A stretch of 64,000 nt of DNA from Nesterenkonia xinjiangensis (lineage in GTDB: Bacteria; Actinomycetota; Actinomycetes; Actinomycetales; Micrococcaceae), in the NCBI RefSeq assembly GCF_013410745.1, contig NZ_JACCFY010000001.1, positions 2,914,001-2,978,000 of the forward strand. Direction: 5' to 3'. The notes beneath the pieces are model-generated. The model was not told the DNA's origin and ran no database searches. It saw only the letters and a list, made by a program, of their open reading frames with translations. The position numbers and the translations under genes were made by a program. Each line of letters opens with the position of its first letter. Position 1 is the first letter of the stretch. This document shows positions 44,062 through 52,638 of this stretch, in pieces.

Positions 44062-45096
44062 GTGCGCAGCACCATCGGAGGAGGGGCGTCCCGAGGACCG
44101 CTCCAGGGGACGGCCGGCCTGGCGGCCGTGACTCTGCTGCTCAGCGGCTGCGGTGCGGAGCCCGGCGGCGCGGACCAGGACGGCGGAGAGGGTGAGGCGC
44201 AGAGCTTCTCCATCGGCATCGCCCAGCCGGTGGCGCATCCTTCGCTCGATGCCACCCGGGAGGGCTTCAAGGAGGCGGTGGAGGATGCCGGTGTGCAGGT
44301 CGACTGGGAGGAGCAGAACGCCCAGGGCGACGCCTCCATCGAGGCGACGATCGCCTCCCAGCTCGCGGGCGGCGGTCATGACCTCATCGCCACCATCGCG
44401 ACCTCGCAGTCCCAGCAGATCGCCACGGCGACCCAGGGCGGTGAGACCCCTGTGCTGTTCATGGTGATCACCGACCCGGAGGCGGCGGGACTGGTGGAGT
44501 TCTGGGAGGCTCCGGGCGGGCACATGACCGGCACCTCGGACCTGAACCCCGTCGACGAGCAGCTCGAGCTGATCACCGAGATCGACCCCTCTGTGGAGAC
44601 GCTGGGCATCCTGTACGCCTCAGGGGAGACCAACTCTCAGGTGCAGGTGGACCTGGCCGAGGCGGCCGCCGAGGATCTCGGGCTGGACATCCGCACCGCC
44701 ACCGTGACGAACTCCGCCGAGGTCCAGCAGGGCGTGGAGGCGCTCGCCGAGGTCGACGCCCTGTGGATCCCTACCGACAACGTGGTGGTCTCCGCGCTGG
44801 AGTCCGTGGTCCAGTTCGGTCAGCAGCAGCAGATCCCCCTCTTCGCCGCTGACGTCGACTCGGTGGATCGCGGAGCGGTGGCCACCTACGGTGTCGATCA
44901 CCATGCCATCGGCAGGCAGTCCGGACAGATGGCGCTGCGCATCTTGCTGGAGGGGGAGGACCCGGCCACGATGCCCGTGGAGGTGTCCGAGGAGCATGAG
45001 CTCCACGTGAACCCGCAGGCGGCCGAACAGATGGGTCTGGAGGTCCCGGAGGAGATCCTGGACGCCGCGGACGTGGTGGTCGGGGAGGGGGACTGA
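44062..45096 (+). CDS. ABC_sub_bind (TrpX-like) substrate-binding lipoprotein, orphan
   Basis: A 344-residue lipoprotein with lipobox LLSGC (Cys30), starting at GTG 44062 with GAGGAGGA upstream. The body (SFSIGIAQPVAHPSLDATREGFKEAVEDAGV, LIATIATSQSQQIATAT, NPVDEQLELI) matches the ABC_sub_bind family, whose TrpX members bind aromatic amino acids or related small ligands. Family operons normally have a permease and ATPase directly downstream; here the next gene is tRNA-Leu, so the transporter partners are missing from the window. The ligand is not predictable. Confidence 0.88.
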   Translation: MRSTIGGGASRGPLQGTAGLAAVTLLLSGCGAEPGGADQDGGEGEAQSFSIGIAQPVAHPSLDATREGFKEAVEDAGVQVDWEEQNAQGDASIEATIASQLAGGGHDLIATIATSQSQQIATATQGGETPVLFMVITDPEAAGLVEFWEAPGGHMTGTSDLNPVDEQLELITEIDPSVETLGILYASGETNSQVQVDLAEAAAEDLGLDIRTATVTNSAEVQQGVEALAEVDALWIPTDNVVVSALESVVQFGQQQQIPLFAADVDSVDRGAVATYGVDHHAIGRQSGQMALRILLEGEDPATMPVEVSEEHELHVNPQAAEQMGLEVPEEILDAADVVVGEGD

Positions 45097-45253
45097 GGCC
45101 CGAGCAGTGTTGTGGCGGGCGTCACGGAACCTCGATTAGGCGACCGGCTGAGCTTGTGGTTAGGATGGATATCGCTGTTCGACGGAGTGAACGGAACGAG
45201 GCCTGCCGGTGACGGTGGGATAACGGGCCGAGAAGCTTCCTGGATGGCAGCTC

Positions 45254-45337
<84 letters not shown>

Positions 45338-45345
45338 CGAGCCGA

Positions 45346-45383
45346 CAGAAGGGCCCCGGAGGATGTCCTCCGGGGCCCTTCTG
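45346..45383 (+). terminator. Strong terminator after tRNA-Leu
   Basis: An 18-bp perfect inverted repeat (45346-45363 with 45366-45383) with only 2 nt between the arms, 9 bp after the tRNA. It is among the strongest hairpins in the window. No T tract follows. Confidence 0.8.
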
Positions 45384-45417
45384 CGTCTGCAGGTGCGGCA
45401 GGGAGTGTCTGTGACGG

Positions 45418-45446
45418 TTGACACACGATCCTCGAATAAATAGTCT
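45418..45446 (+). promoter_or_regulatory. Promoter of the xylanase gene
   Basis: TTGACA (45418-45423), 17 bp, TAGTCT (45441-45446): a full-consensus -35 with a fair -10 for the housekeeping sigma factor. The spacer is AT-rich (AATAAA) compared with its surroundings. The leader is about 120 nt and ends in CAGGAGG before the ATG. No LacI-type palindrome was found here. Confidence 0.65.
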
Positions 45447-45575
45447 CTCGGGAAGACAAAACATGGGGTGGGCCACATCTCGCCGGACGAACGGCGGACC
45501 TGGCTCAGGCTGACCAGCGATGAGAGCGCTCCCTCCATGTATGTCTGACCGAGCACTCGAACTCAGGAGGATCAC

Positions 45576-47003
45576 ATGCCATCGCAGACCACCACGCGGC
45601 GTCTCGCCGCCGCCCTGTGCGCCGGGCTGTTGACGGTGTCGTTGGGCGCGGTCGCCGCGCAGCCGGCTGCGGCCTACGCCCCCGACGGCGCGCAGGAGCA
45701 GGGCGCCCCGGGGAACTCGGGGAACGTGGGGCGGCCGGACAGCCCGGGGAACTCAGGAAACGCCGGACGGCCGGACAGCCCGGGGAACTCGGGGAACGCC
45801 GGACGGCCTGAGAACCCTGGCAAGCCGGACAATCCCGGGCGCCCCGGAGACGGGAACGACGCCGAAGACGGCCAGTGCGCCTTCGCCCCTGAGGGCGGAC
45901 GCACCGCCTATGAGGCCGACCGCGACTCGCTCAGGGCCCACAGTGACGACGACATCCGCATCGGCAACGTGGCCGCAGGAGGCGGCCACCACTCCGACGA
46001 GGAATACCCGGACCCCTTCCCGGATGACGCGGACTATCGACAGCACCTGGCCGAGGAATATTCCTCGATCACCCATGAGAACTACCTGAAATGGGAGTTC
46101 GTCCAGCCTGAGGAGGGCGTCTACGACTTCGAGGCCGCCGACGCCGTCGTGCAGCTCGCCCAGGCGCATGACATGGATGTCCGTGGCCACGCGCTGTCCT
46201 GGCACTCGCAGAACCCCGACTGGTTGGAGGAGGGTGACCACAGCCCCGAGGAGCTCCGGGAGATCCTGGAGGACCATGTGCGCACCGTGGTCTCCCGCTA
46301 CGCCGGCTGCATCCAGCAGTGGGACGTCGCCAACGAGATCTTCGGCGACGACGCCGACGCCACCATCCGCGACGACGAGAACATCTGGATCCGTGAACTC
46401 GGCGTCGAGATCCTCGACGACATCTTCCGCTGGGCCCATGAGGAGGATCCTGAGGCGCTGCTGTTCTACAACGACTACAACGTCGACGGCATCAATGCGA
46501 AGTCCGACGCCTACTACGATCTGGTCCAGGAGCAGCTGGACCGCGGAGTGCCGGTGCATGGCTTCGGCGCCCAGACCCACTTGAGCATGCAGTACGGCTT
46601 CGATGAGACATACCAGGACAACCTCGAGCGATTCGACGCCCTCGGACTGCACACCGCGGTGACCGAGATCGACGTCCGCGGAGAGGTCGATGAGGGTGAC
46701 CGGATGAGCGCCGCGGACCGCGCGGGCGCGGCCGAGAGGTTCGAGACCGTCCTGCAGGTGTGCCTCGAGGTGGAGAACTGCAACTCGTTCACCGTCTGGG
46801 GCACGCTGGACGCCCACAGCTGGGTGCCCAACACATTCCCAGGCGAAGGCGACGCCACTCTCCACGAGGGGGACTACGAGCGCAAGCCGACCTACTGCAT
46901 CATCCAGCGCACACTGGTCGAGCATGCCGAGGGCGCCGAGGTCTGGGACCAGGACGCCGCTTTCGAGCAGTGCCGCGGGCTCCTCGAGCAGGCCGGCGTC
47001 TGA
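45576..47003 (+). CDS. Secreted endo-1,4-beta-xylanase, GH10
   Basis: A 475-residue exported glycoside hydrolase. A Sec signal peptide (MPSQTTTRRLAAALCAGLL, cleavage near Ala34) is followed by a Pro/Gly/Asn repeat linker (45-92) and the GH10 barrel (about 105-460). The acid/base Glu254 lies in WDVANEIFGD and the nucleophile Glu364 in VTEIDVRGE; NYLKWE and HALSWHSQNPDW are also family motifs. It cuts xylan backbones outside the cell; side-chain arabinose could feed the ara genes at 31599-35673. No carbohydrate-binding module is visible. The protein is very acidic. It stands alone between tRNA-Leu and plsC. Confidence 0.95.
   Translation: MPSQTTTRRLAAALCAGLLTVSLGAVAAQPAAAYAPDGAQEQGAPGNSGNVGRPDSPGNSGNAGRPDSPGNSGNAGRPENPGKPDNPGRPGDGNDAEDGQCAFAPEGGRTAYEADRDSLRAHSDDDIRIGNVAAGGGHHSDEEYPDPFPDDADYRQHLAEEYSSITHENYLKWEFVQPEEGVYDFEAADAVVQLAQAHDMDVRGHALSWHSQNPDWLEEGDHSPEELREILEDHVRTVVSRYAGCIQQWDVANEIFGDDADATIRDDENIWIRELGVEILDDIFRWAHEEDPEALLFYNDYNVDGINAKSDAYYDLVQEQLDRGVPVHGFGAQTHLSMQYGFDETYQDNLERFDALGLHTAVTEIDVRGEVDEGDRMSAADRAGAAERFETVLQVCLEVENCNSFTVWGTLDAHSWVPNTFPGEGDATLHEGDYERKPTYCIIQRTLVEHAEGAEVWDQDAAFEQCRGLLEQAGV
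45708..45851 (+). repeat. Tandem 36-bp repeat encoding the xylanase linker
   Basis: Three near-identical 36-bp units plus a fourth, degenerate one encode 12-residue repeats of the form PGNSGNAGRPDS. The copies differ by a few bases, so they are old enough to have diverged but could still recombine. The linker joins the exported N-terminus to the catalytic domain. Confidence 0.85.
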
Positions 47004-47031
47004 ACCGCCACCACCGTCGGTGACGATCATC

Positions 47032-47048
47032 GGGGGGGGGGGGGGGGG
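47032..47048. repeat. Homopolymer of 17 guanines
   Basis: A run of 17 G on the plus strand, 29 bp after the xylanase stop and 55 bp before the plsC stop (convergent genes). No other mononucleotide run of this length was seen in the window. It may be a slippage-prone tract or an assembly artefact. Confidence 0.9.
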
Positions 47049-47102
47049 TGAAGGCTCAGCGGGTGGCGAGGAGCGCCGGGACCCTCGCCGCCCGCTGCCG
47101 GC

Positions 47103-47792
47103 TCAGGACTCGCCTGCCTCCAGGCGGCGCTTCACGTCCGCGGCATACCGGTCCACGTACTCCTGTCCGGAGAGCCTCATGATCTGGTACATGATCTCGT
47201 CGGTGACCGCCCGTTGGGCGAAACGGTCCTCCGCATTGTCGTGATAGGCCTCGAAGGTCAGCGGCTCCCCGATGATGAGCCCGACCCGGCGGATGGAGGG
47301 CACCTTCTTGCCGATCGGCTGCACCTTGTCCGTGCCGATCATCGCCACCGGGATCACCGGCACCTGCGTGCGCAGCGCGAGTCGCGCCACGCCGAGCTTG
47401 CCGCGGTAGAGGCGACCGTCCGGGCTGCGGGTGCCCTCGGGGTAGATCCCCAGCAGTGCGCCCTCGCGCAGGGCCTTCTCCCCGGCGTCCAGAGAGTCCT
47501 GGCTGGCGCGTCCACCGGAGCGGTCCATCGGGATCTGGCCGGTGATGTCGAAGAACTTCCGGGTCACCCAGCCGGTGGCGCCCCTCTTCACGAAATAGTC
47601 CTTCTTGGCCAGGAACCGCACGGGACGCGGCACCTTCACCGGCATGAACACCGAGTCGGAGAAGGACAGGTGGTTGGAGGCCAGGATGGCGGGACCGTCC
47701 TCGGGGATGTTGTCCAGCCCTTTGACCCAGGGGCGGAAGAGGGCGTTGACCGCAGGGGCGACGGCGAAGGTCTTCGCGACGTAGTAGAACAC
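47103..47792 (-). CDS. plsC: 1-acyl-sn-glycerol-3-phosphate acyltransferase
   Basis: A 229-residue acyltransferase of the PlsC family, from GTG 47792. The catalytic HX4D motif is NHLSFSD (40-46) and the substrate motif EGTR is at 119-122. It makes phosphatidate from lysophosphatidate at the membrane. It is transcribed away from the alpha/beta hydrolase gene. In mycobacteria a plsC homologue also sits close to fadD15 and aroG, in keeping with the layout here. Confidence 0.93.
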   Translation of the reverse strand: MFYYVAKTFAVAPAVNALFRPWVKGLDNIPEDGPAILASNHLSFSDSVFMPVKVPRPVRFLAKKDYFVKRGATGWVTRKFFDITGQIPMDRSGGRASQDSLDAGEKALREGALLGIYPEGTRSPDGRLYRGKLGVARLALRTQVPVIPVAMIGTDKVQPIGKKVPSIRRVGLIIGEPLTFEAYHDNAEDRFAQRAVTDEIMYQIMRLSGQEYVDRYAADVKRRLEAGES

Positions 47793-47938
47793 GAGCCGGG
47801 GCGTCCTTCCTCGGAGCGGGGGCCACGGCAGGCAGGCCGGGCCCGCGGGAGGTCTGTCAGGCAGGCCGGCCGGAAGCGGGTCCGTCCGGGGCGGCCGTGC
47901 TCCACTCTAGACCGTGGGCCTGCGGCTACTGTGGTGCC

Positions 47939-48727
47939 ATGCCCCACCGGACACTCGATGCCCCGACCGTTCACCAGGCCTCTCGCGGACCGGTCCCCGC
48001 CCCCGGCATGCCGGGGGTGCTGCTGCTCCACGGATTCACCTCCACGCCGGCGTCCATGGCGCCGGTGGCCGGGGTGATCCGCGACGCCGGCTGTGCGGTG
48101 CACGTGCCGATGCTGCCGGGCCACGGCACGCGCTGGCAGGATCTCAACACCACCTCCGCCGAGCAGATCCTGCGGGCAGCGCTGGCCGGGTGGGATCGGC
48201 TGGCTGCGAGACGTCGGGAGGTCGCCGTCGTCGGGCTCTCCATGGGAGGTGCCCTCGCGCTCCATGTGGCCGCGCGGCGGAGCCCCTCTGCCGTGGTCGC
48301 CATCAATCCGTGCCTGCGGCTGAAGCCCTTCCAGCTGACGCTGGCGCGGCTTCTGGGCGGGGTGCTGCCCTCCACGACGCCGGTGGGCGGGGACATCGCC
48401 AGGCCAGGGACGGTGGAGGAGGCCTATGACCGCACTCCGGTGCGCGCGGTGGCGACTCTGGGGCGGCTGATCGCACAGGTCCGCGGTGAGCTGGACGACG
48501 TCCGCGCCCCGGTCCTGCTGCTCCGGTCGGCGAGGGACAATGTCCTTCCGCGCTCTTCAGCGGATACTCTGGTGAACAACATGGATCCAGGGCAGCTGAC
48601 GGAGGTCGTGCTGGAACGCTCGCTGCACGTCGCCACCCTGGACCACGACGCCGACGCCGTCGGCTGGCGCACGCTCGAATTCCTGCGCGACGCCGCGAGG
48701 TCGGGCGAGCCGCAGGCAGGCCCATGA
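47939..48727 (+). CDS. Alpha/beta hydrolase (carboxylesterase-like)
   Basis: A 262-residue hydrolase with oxyanion motif LLLHGFTSTP, nucleophile Ser101 in GLSMGG, Asp200 in SARDNV and His230 in RSLHVATLD. Size and motifs resemble monoacylglycerol lipase/Est30-type carboxylesterases. ATG 47939 has no Shine-Dalgarno but sits 6 bp after TACTGT, which suggests a leaderless message. Between plsC (divergent) and a small membrane protein gene; a lipid-related role is plausible from context only. Confidence 0.88.
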   Translation: MPHRTLDAPTVHQASRGPVPAPGMPGVLLLHGFTSTPASMAPVAGVIRDAGCAVHVPMLPGHGTRWQDLNTTSAEQILRAALAGWDRLAARRREVAVVGLSMGGALALHVAARRSPSAVVAINPCLRLKPFQLTLARLLGGVLPSTTPVGGDIARPGTVEEAYDRTPVRAVATLGRLIAQVRGELDDVRAPVLLLRSARDNVLPRSSADTLVNNMDPGQLTEVVLERSLHVATLDHDADAVGWRTLEFLRDAARSGEPQAGP

Positions 48728-48752
48728 TGCAGTTACCTTCAGGGGAGGACGA

Positions 48753-49118
48753 ATGACCCGCCACCGCGACGACGATCCCAGTGCGATCTTCAGCCGTCGG
48801 GGATCCTCTCGGCCCGTGAGCGGCTCGGGGCCGGGGCCCCGGGACTGGTCCGTGGACGAGGATTCGCTCGATGAGATCGATGACTTCAGACCGCCCAACC
48901 CGAAGAGCCCGCTGGCCGGGGCCAAGCCCGCCGTCGTGCTCGGTGTGGTGCTCGCCGTCGGAGGGCTGCTGGCGCTGCTGCTGCTCACCTGGCTCCCCAT
49001 GACGATTCCCTCCTGGGCTGCTCCGGCGCTGATCGGCGTCACGCTGGTCGGTCTGGTGACGCTGTTCCTGCAGATGCCGCGGAGCCGCACGGGGTCCGGT
49101 GACGGGGCACAGGTCTGA
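48753..49118 (+). CDS. Small membrane protein, unknown function
   Basis: A 121-residue protein with a charged, Ser/Asp-rich N-terminal half (DDDPSAIF, DEDSLDEIDDFRPP) and two hydrophobic segments at about 60-80 and 88-108. GGGGAGGA lies 6 bp before the ATG. It follows the hydrolase by 25 bp and may be co-transcribed with it. I do not recognise the family; similar short acidic-then-hydrophobic proteins are common near the actinobacterial fadD15/aroG region. Confidence 0.75.
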   Translation: MTRHRDDDPSAIFSRRGSSRPVSGSGPGPRDWSVDEDSLDEIDDFRPPNPKSPLAGAKPAVVLGVVLAVGGLLALLLLTWLPMTIPSWAAPALIGVTLVGLVTLFLQMPRSRTGSGDGAQV

Positions 49119-49278
49119 GCCGCCGGAGGGATTCCATGACCTTGTGGACAGCAGCCCCTCCCGGTCATTACTGTGAGTCGGGCCACATTGTAGTTACCAT
49201 CAAGTAGTGCCCCACGCCGTGAGGTGGTGCCGAGCACCTGGCCCCACTGCAGCGGTCCGTCGACAGAGGAGTCCAGTC

Positions 49279-51102
49279 GTGAAGGAATTCGCCGCCCCGC
49301 CGGTCATCGAGGTCCCTGCCGAGCTCAACATCACCGACCTGCTCGAACGCCAGGTGGAGGCGGACTCCGCGAACGTGCTCTTCGGCCGCCAGCTCAGCCC
49401 CGGTGAGTGGACTGACGTCACCGCCGGGCAGTTCCGGGAGGACGTCGTCGCTCTCGCCAAGGGTCTGGTGGCCCGCGAGATCCAGGAGGGGGATCGGGTG
49501 GCCATCATGGCCCCCACGCGGTACGAGTGGACCCTGCTGGACTTCGCCATCTGGTACGCGGGTGCGGTGACCGTGCCGATCTATGAGACCTCCTCGCCCT
49601 CCCAGGTCGCCTGGATCGTGGAGGACTCCGGAGCGCGTCTGGTCTTCGTCGACAGCGCTCCGCACGAGAAGGTCGTGGACCGCGCCGTCTCCCAGGAGAA
49701 GCTGGAGAGCGTCAGCGGGGTGCTTCGTCTCGACAATGACGATCTCGACTCCCTCCGGGCCGCCGGTGCCGAGGTCGAGGACGCGGAGATCGAGCGACGC
49801 CGCTCCCGGGCCGGCCTGTCCGAGCTGGCCACCATCATCTACACCTCGGGCACCACCGGGCGGCCCAAGGGGTGCGAGCTCACCCATGGGAACTTCACCG
49901 AGCTGTCCCTGCAGACCACCAAGTCGCTGGCGCATGTGGTGAATAAGGACTCCTCCACGGTGATGTTCATCCCGCTGGCGCACGTCTTCGCCCGGTTCAT
50001 CTCGGTGCTGTGCGTGGCGGCCGGCGCCCGTGTCGGCCACACCGCCGACATCAAAGACCTCGTCGATGACCTGGGTACCTTCCGTCCGACCTTCCTGCTG
50101 GCCGTGCCGCGCGTGTTCGAGAAGATCTACAACGCAGCCATGATGAAGGCCGAGGGCGACGGCAAGGGCGCCATCTTCGCGAAGGCCGCCCAGACAGCGA
50201 TCGACTGGTCCAAGGCCCAGGAGGCCGGCAAGGTTCCCTTCGTGCTCGGCATGAAGCACAAGCTGTTCTCGAAGCTGGTCTACTCCAAGCTGCATGCCCG
50301 CATGGGCGGGCGCGTCACCCACGCGGTCTCCGGAGGAAGTCCGCTGGGTGCCCGGCTGGGTCACTTCTTCCATGGCATCGGGGTGATGATCATGGAGGGT
50401 TACGGGCTCACCGAGACCACGGCGCCGATCACCGTGAACACCCCGGAGAAGTTCAGGATCGGATCCGTCGGGGTCCCGCTGCCGGGATGTGCGGTCAGGA
50501 TCGCCGACGACGGCGAGGTGCTCGGCAAGGGCGTGTGCGTCTTCTCCGGCTACCGCAACCGCCCGGAGCTCAAGGACGAGGCGTTCACCGAGGACGGCTG
50601 GTTCCGCACCGGCGACATCGGTTCGCTGGACGATGACGGCTTCCTGACCATCACCGGTCGCAAGAAGGAGATCCTGGTGACCGCGTCCGGGAAGAACGTG
50701 GCGCCGGCCCAGCTCGAGGACCAGATCCGTGCTGACGCAGTCGTCTCCCAGGTGGTCGTGGTGGGCGACGCGCGGCCGTTCGTGGCCGCGCTGATCACGC
50801 TGGACCCCGAGACCCTGCCGCAGTGGCTCCAGCGGCACGGCATCGACCCGCAGACGCCGATGAGCGAGCTCATCACCCGCGACGAGATCCTCACCCATGT
50901 GCAGTCGGTGATCGATCGTGCCAACGAGTCCGTCTCCCGTGCCGAGTCGATCCGCACCTTCAGGCTGCTGGAGGAAGACTTCACGATCGAGTCCGGGCAC
51001 CTGACCCCTTCGATGAAGATCAAGCGTCCCAGCGTGATGAAGGACTACTCCGACGTCGTCGACGACCTCTACTCCGAGGCCGCGGCCGGACGTGAGAGCT
51101 GA
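49279..51102 (+). CDS. fadD: Long-chain fatty-acid-CoA ligase (FadD15-like)
   Basis: A 607-residue adenylate-forming enzyme from GTG 49279, with GAGGAG 8 bp upstream. The AMP-binding P-loop is IIYTSGTTGRPKG, the second motif GYGLTETTAPI, and later motifs WFRTGDIG and GRKKEILVTASGKNVAP are in place. It activates long-chain fatty acids to acyl-CoA. The order fadD - aroG - pknL mirrors the mycobacterial fadD15 region. A very long frame antisense to this gene and aroG is a shadow. Confidence 0.94.
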   Translation: MKEFAAPPVIEVPAELNITDLLERQVEADSANVLFGRQLSPGEWTDVTAGQFREDVVALAKGLVAREIQEGDRVAIMAPTRYEWTLLDFAIWYAGAVTVPIYETSSPSQVAWIVEDSGARLVFVDSAPHEKVVDRAVSQEKLESVSGVLRLDNDDLDSLRAAGAEVEDAEIERRRSRAGLSELATIIYTSGTTGRPKGCELTHGNFTELSLQTTKSLAHVVNKDSSTVMFIPLAHVFARFISVLCVAAGARVGHTADIKDLVDDLGTFRPTFLLAVPRVFEKIYNAAMMKAEGDGKGAIFAKAAQTAIDWSKAQEAGKVPFVLGMKHKLFSKLVYSKLHARMGGRVTHAVSGGSPLGARLGHFFHGIGVMIMEGYGLTETTAPITVNTPEKFRIGSVGVPLPGCAVRIADDGEVLGKGVCVFSGYRNRPELKDEAFTEDGWFRTGDIGSLDDDGFLTITGRKKEILVTASGKNVAPAQLEDQIRADAVVSQVVVVGDARPFVAALITLDPETLPQWLQRHGIDPQTPMSELITRDEILTHVQSVIDRANESVSRAESIRTFRLLEEDFTIESGHLTPSMKIKRPSVMKDYSDVVDDLYSEAAAGRES

Positions 51103-51170
51103 GCGGGACCGGTGGGGCCCACTGCGGCTGTGGCGCGTCAGTCCAGCATCTGGACCGAGCGCCCCCCGCA

Positions 51171-51201
51171 TTGGGTCGACCCGCGGTGTGAGCCTTAGGC
51201 T
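51171..51201 (+). promoter_or_regulatory. Candidate leaderless promoter of aroG
   Basis: TTGGGT (51171-51176), 19 bp, TAGGCT (51196-51201), then 6 nt to the GTG start codon at 51208. With a start site about 7 nt after the -10, the message would begin at or near the start codon. No Shine-Dalgarno is present. A perfect GTCCAG-CAT-CTGGAC inverted repeat (51141-51155) lies just upstream and could be an operator or the fadD terminator. Confidence 0.45.
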
Positions 51202-51207
51202 TATGAC

Positions 51208-52617
51208 GTGACTACTACGCCAGAGAAGACCTCCGTCCAGACCCCGTTGACCGCGCCCGGAGAGATCCTCCACACCGGTGCCGCCGACTATCCGGGTCTC
51301 GACGAGTGGCGTCGGCTGCCCATCCGGCAGCAGCCGGACTGGCGTGATCATCCCGACTTCGACTCCGCCGTCGACGAGCTCTCCTCCAACCCCCCGCTGG
51401 TCTTCGCCGGGGAGGTGGACAAGCTCAAGCGCCGACTGGCCAAGGTCGCCTCCGGGGAGGCCTTCCTCCTGCAGGGCGGGGATTGTGCGGAGACCTTCGC
51501 CGGAGCCACCGCGGACAAGATCAGCGCCCGAGTGAAGACCCTGCTGCAGATGGCGGTGGTGCTCACCTACGGCGCCTCCCTGCCGGTGGTGAAGATGGGC
51601 CGCATGGCGGGCCAGTTCGCCAAACCGCGCTCCTCGGACATGGAGACACGCGGAGACGTGACCCTGCCGAGCTTCCGCGGCGAGATCATCAACGGCTTCG
51701 ACTTCACCGAGGACTCCCGCATCCCGGACCCGAAGCGCATGGTGCGTGCCTACAACACGTCCGCCGCCACGCTGAACCTCGTGCGGGCCTTCACCGAGGG
51801 CGGTTTCGCCGACCTGCGGGCGGTCCAGCAGTGGAACAAGGGTTTCATGGACAACCCGGCGCATGCCCGCTATGAGTCCATCGCCGGCGAGATCGACCGC
51901 GCCGTGCGGTTCATGGAGGCCTGCGGTGCAGATTTCGACGCGTTGAAGCGCACCGAGTTCTACGCGGCTCACGAAGCTCTGCTGCTGGACTACGAGCGGG
52001 CGCTGACCCGCATCGACTCCCGCACCGGCGAGCCCTACGTGACCTCCGGCCATTTCGTGTGGATCGGGGAGCGCACGCGGGAACTCGACGGCGCCCATGT
52101 GGACTACCTCTCCCGTGTGCACAACCCGTTGGGCGTGAAGCTCGGGCCGAAGACCACAGTGGAGGACCTGCTGGCGCTCATCGAGAAGCTCGACCCGCAG
52201 CGTGAGCCGGGCCGCCTGACCTTCATCACCCGGATGGGCGCGAAGAACATCCGTGAGAAGCTTCCCCCGCTGGTCGAAGCCGTGCGCGACTCCGGAGCCA
52301 AGGTCGTCTGGGTCACGGACCCGATGCACGGCAACACGATCACGGCCAAGAACGGGTACAAGACGCGTCAGTTCGACGATGTCATGGACGAGGTGCGCGG
52401 GTTCTTCGAGGTGCACCGCTCGCTGGGGACCTACCCCGGCGGCCTGCACGTGGAGATGACCGGTGACGACGTCGCCGAGTGCCTGGGCGGCTCTGACATC
52501 ATCGACGAGTCAGCCTTCGACGCCCGCTACGAGTCGCTGTGCGACCCGCGGCTGAACCACAAGCAGTCCCTGGAGATGGCCTTCCTCGTGGCGGAGGCGC
52601 TCACCCAGGTGGAGTGA
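51208..52617 (+). CDS. aroG: Class II 3-deoxy-7-phosphoheptulonate synthase
   Basis: A 469-residue type II DAHP synthase, the first enzyme of aromatic amino acid synthesis, joining phosphoenolpyruvate and erythrose 4-phosphate. Diagnostic stretches are LLQGGDCAETF, VKMGRMAGQFAKPRS, RAYNTSAATLNLVRAF, TSGHFVWIGERTR and WVTDPMHGNT. Length agrees with the Mycobacterium tuberculosis enzyme (about 460). Start GTG 51208, probably leaderless. Converges on the kinase gene, stop codons 21 bp apart. Confidence 0.96.
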   Translation: MTTTPEKTSVQTPLTAPGEILHTGAADYPGLDEWRRLPIRQQPDWRDHPDFDSAVDELSSNPPLVFAGEVDKLKRRLAKVASGEAFLLQGGDCAETFAGATADKISARVKTLLQMAVVLTYGASLPVVKMGRMAGQFAKPRSSDMETRGDVTLPSFRGEIINGFDFTEDSRIPDPKRMVRAYNTSAATLNLVRAFTEGGFADLRAVQQWNKGFMDNPAHARYESIAGEIDRAVRFMEACGADFDALKRTEFYAAHEALLLDYERALTRIDSRTGEPYVTSGHFVWIGERTRELDGAHVDYLSRVHNPLGVKLGPKTTVEDLLALIEKLDPQREPGRLTFITRMGAKNIREKLPPLVEAVRDSGAKVVWVTDPMHGNTITAKNGYKTRQFDDVMDEVRGFFEVHRSLGTYPGGLHVEMTGDDVAECLGGSDIIDESAFDARYESLCDPRLNHKQSLEMAFLVAEALTQVE

Positions 52618-52638
52618 GCCTCGGCCCTCTTCGCAGCC

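Noticed and set aside
49168-52449. A 1093-codon open frame on the minus strand
   Set aside because: It lies antisense across fadD and aroG, spans their intergenic region, and shows only the composition of a mirrored coding frame.
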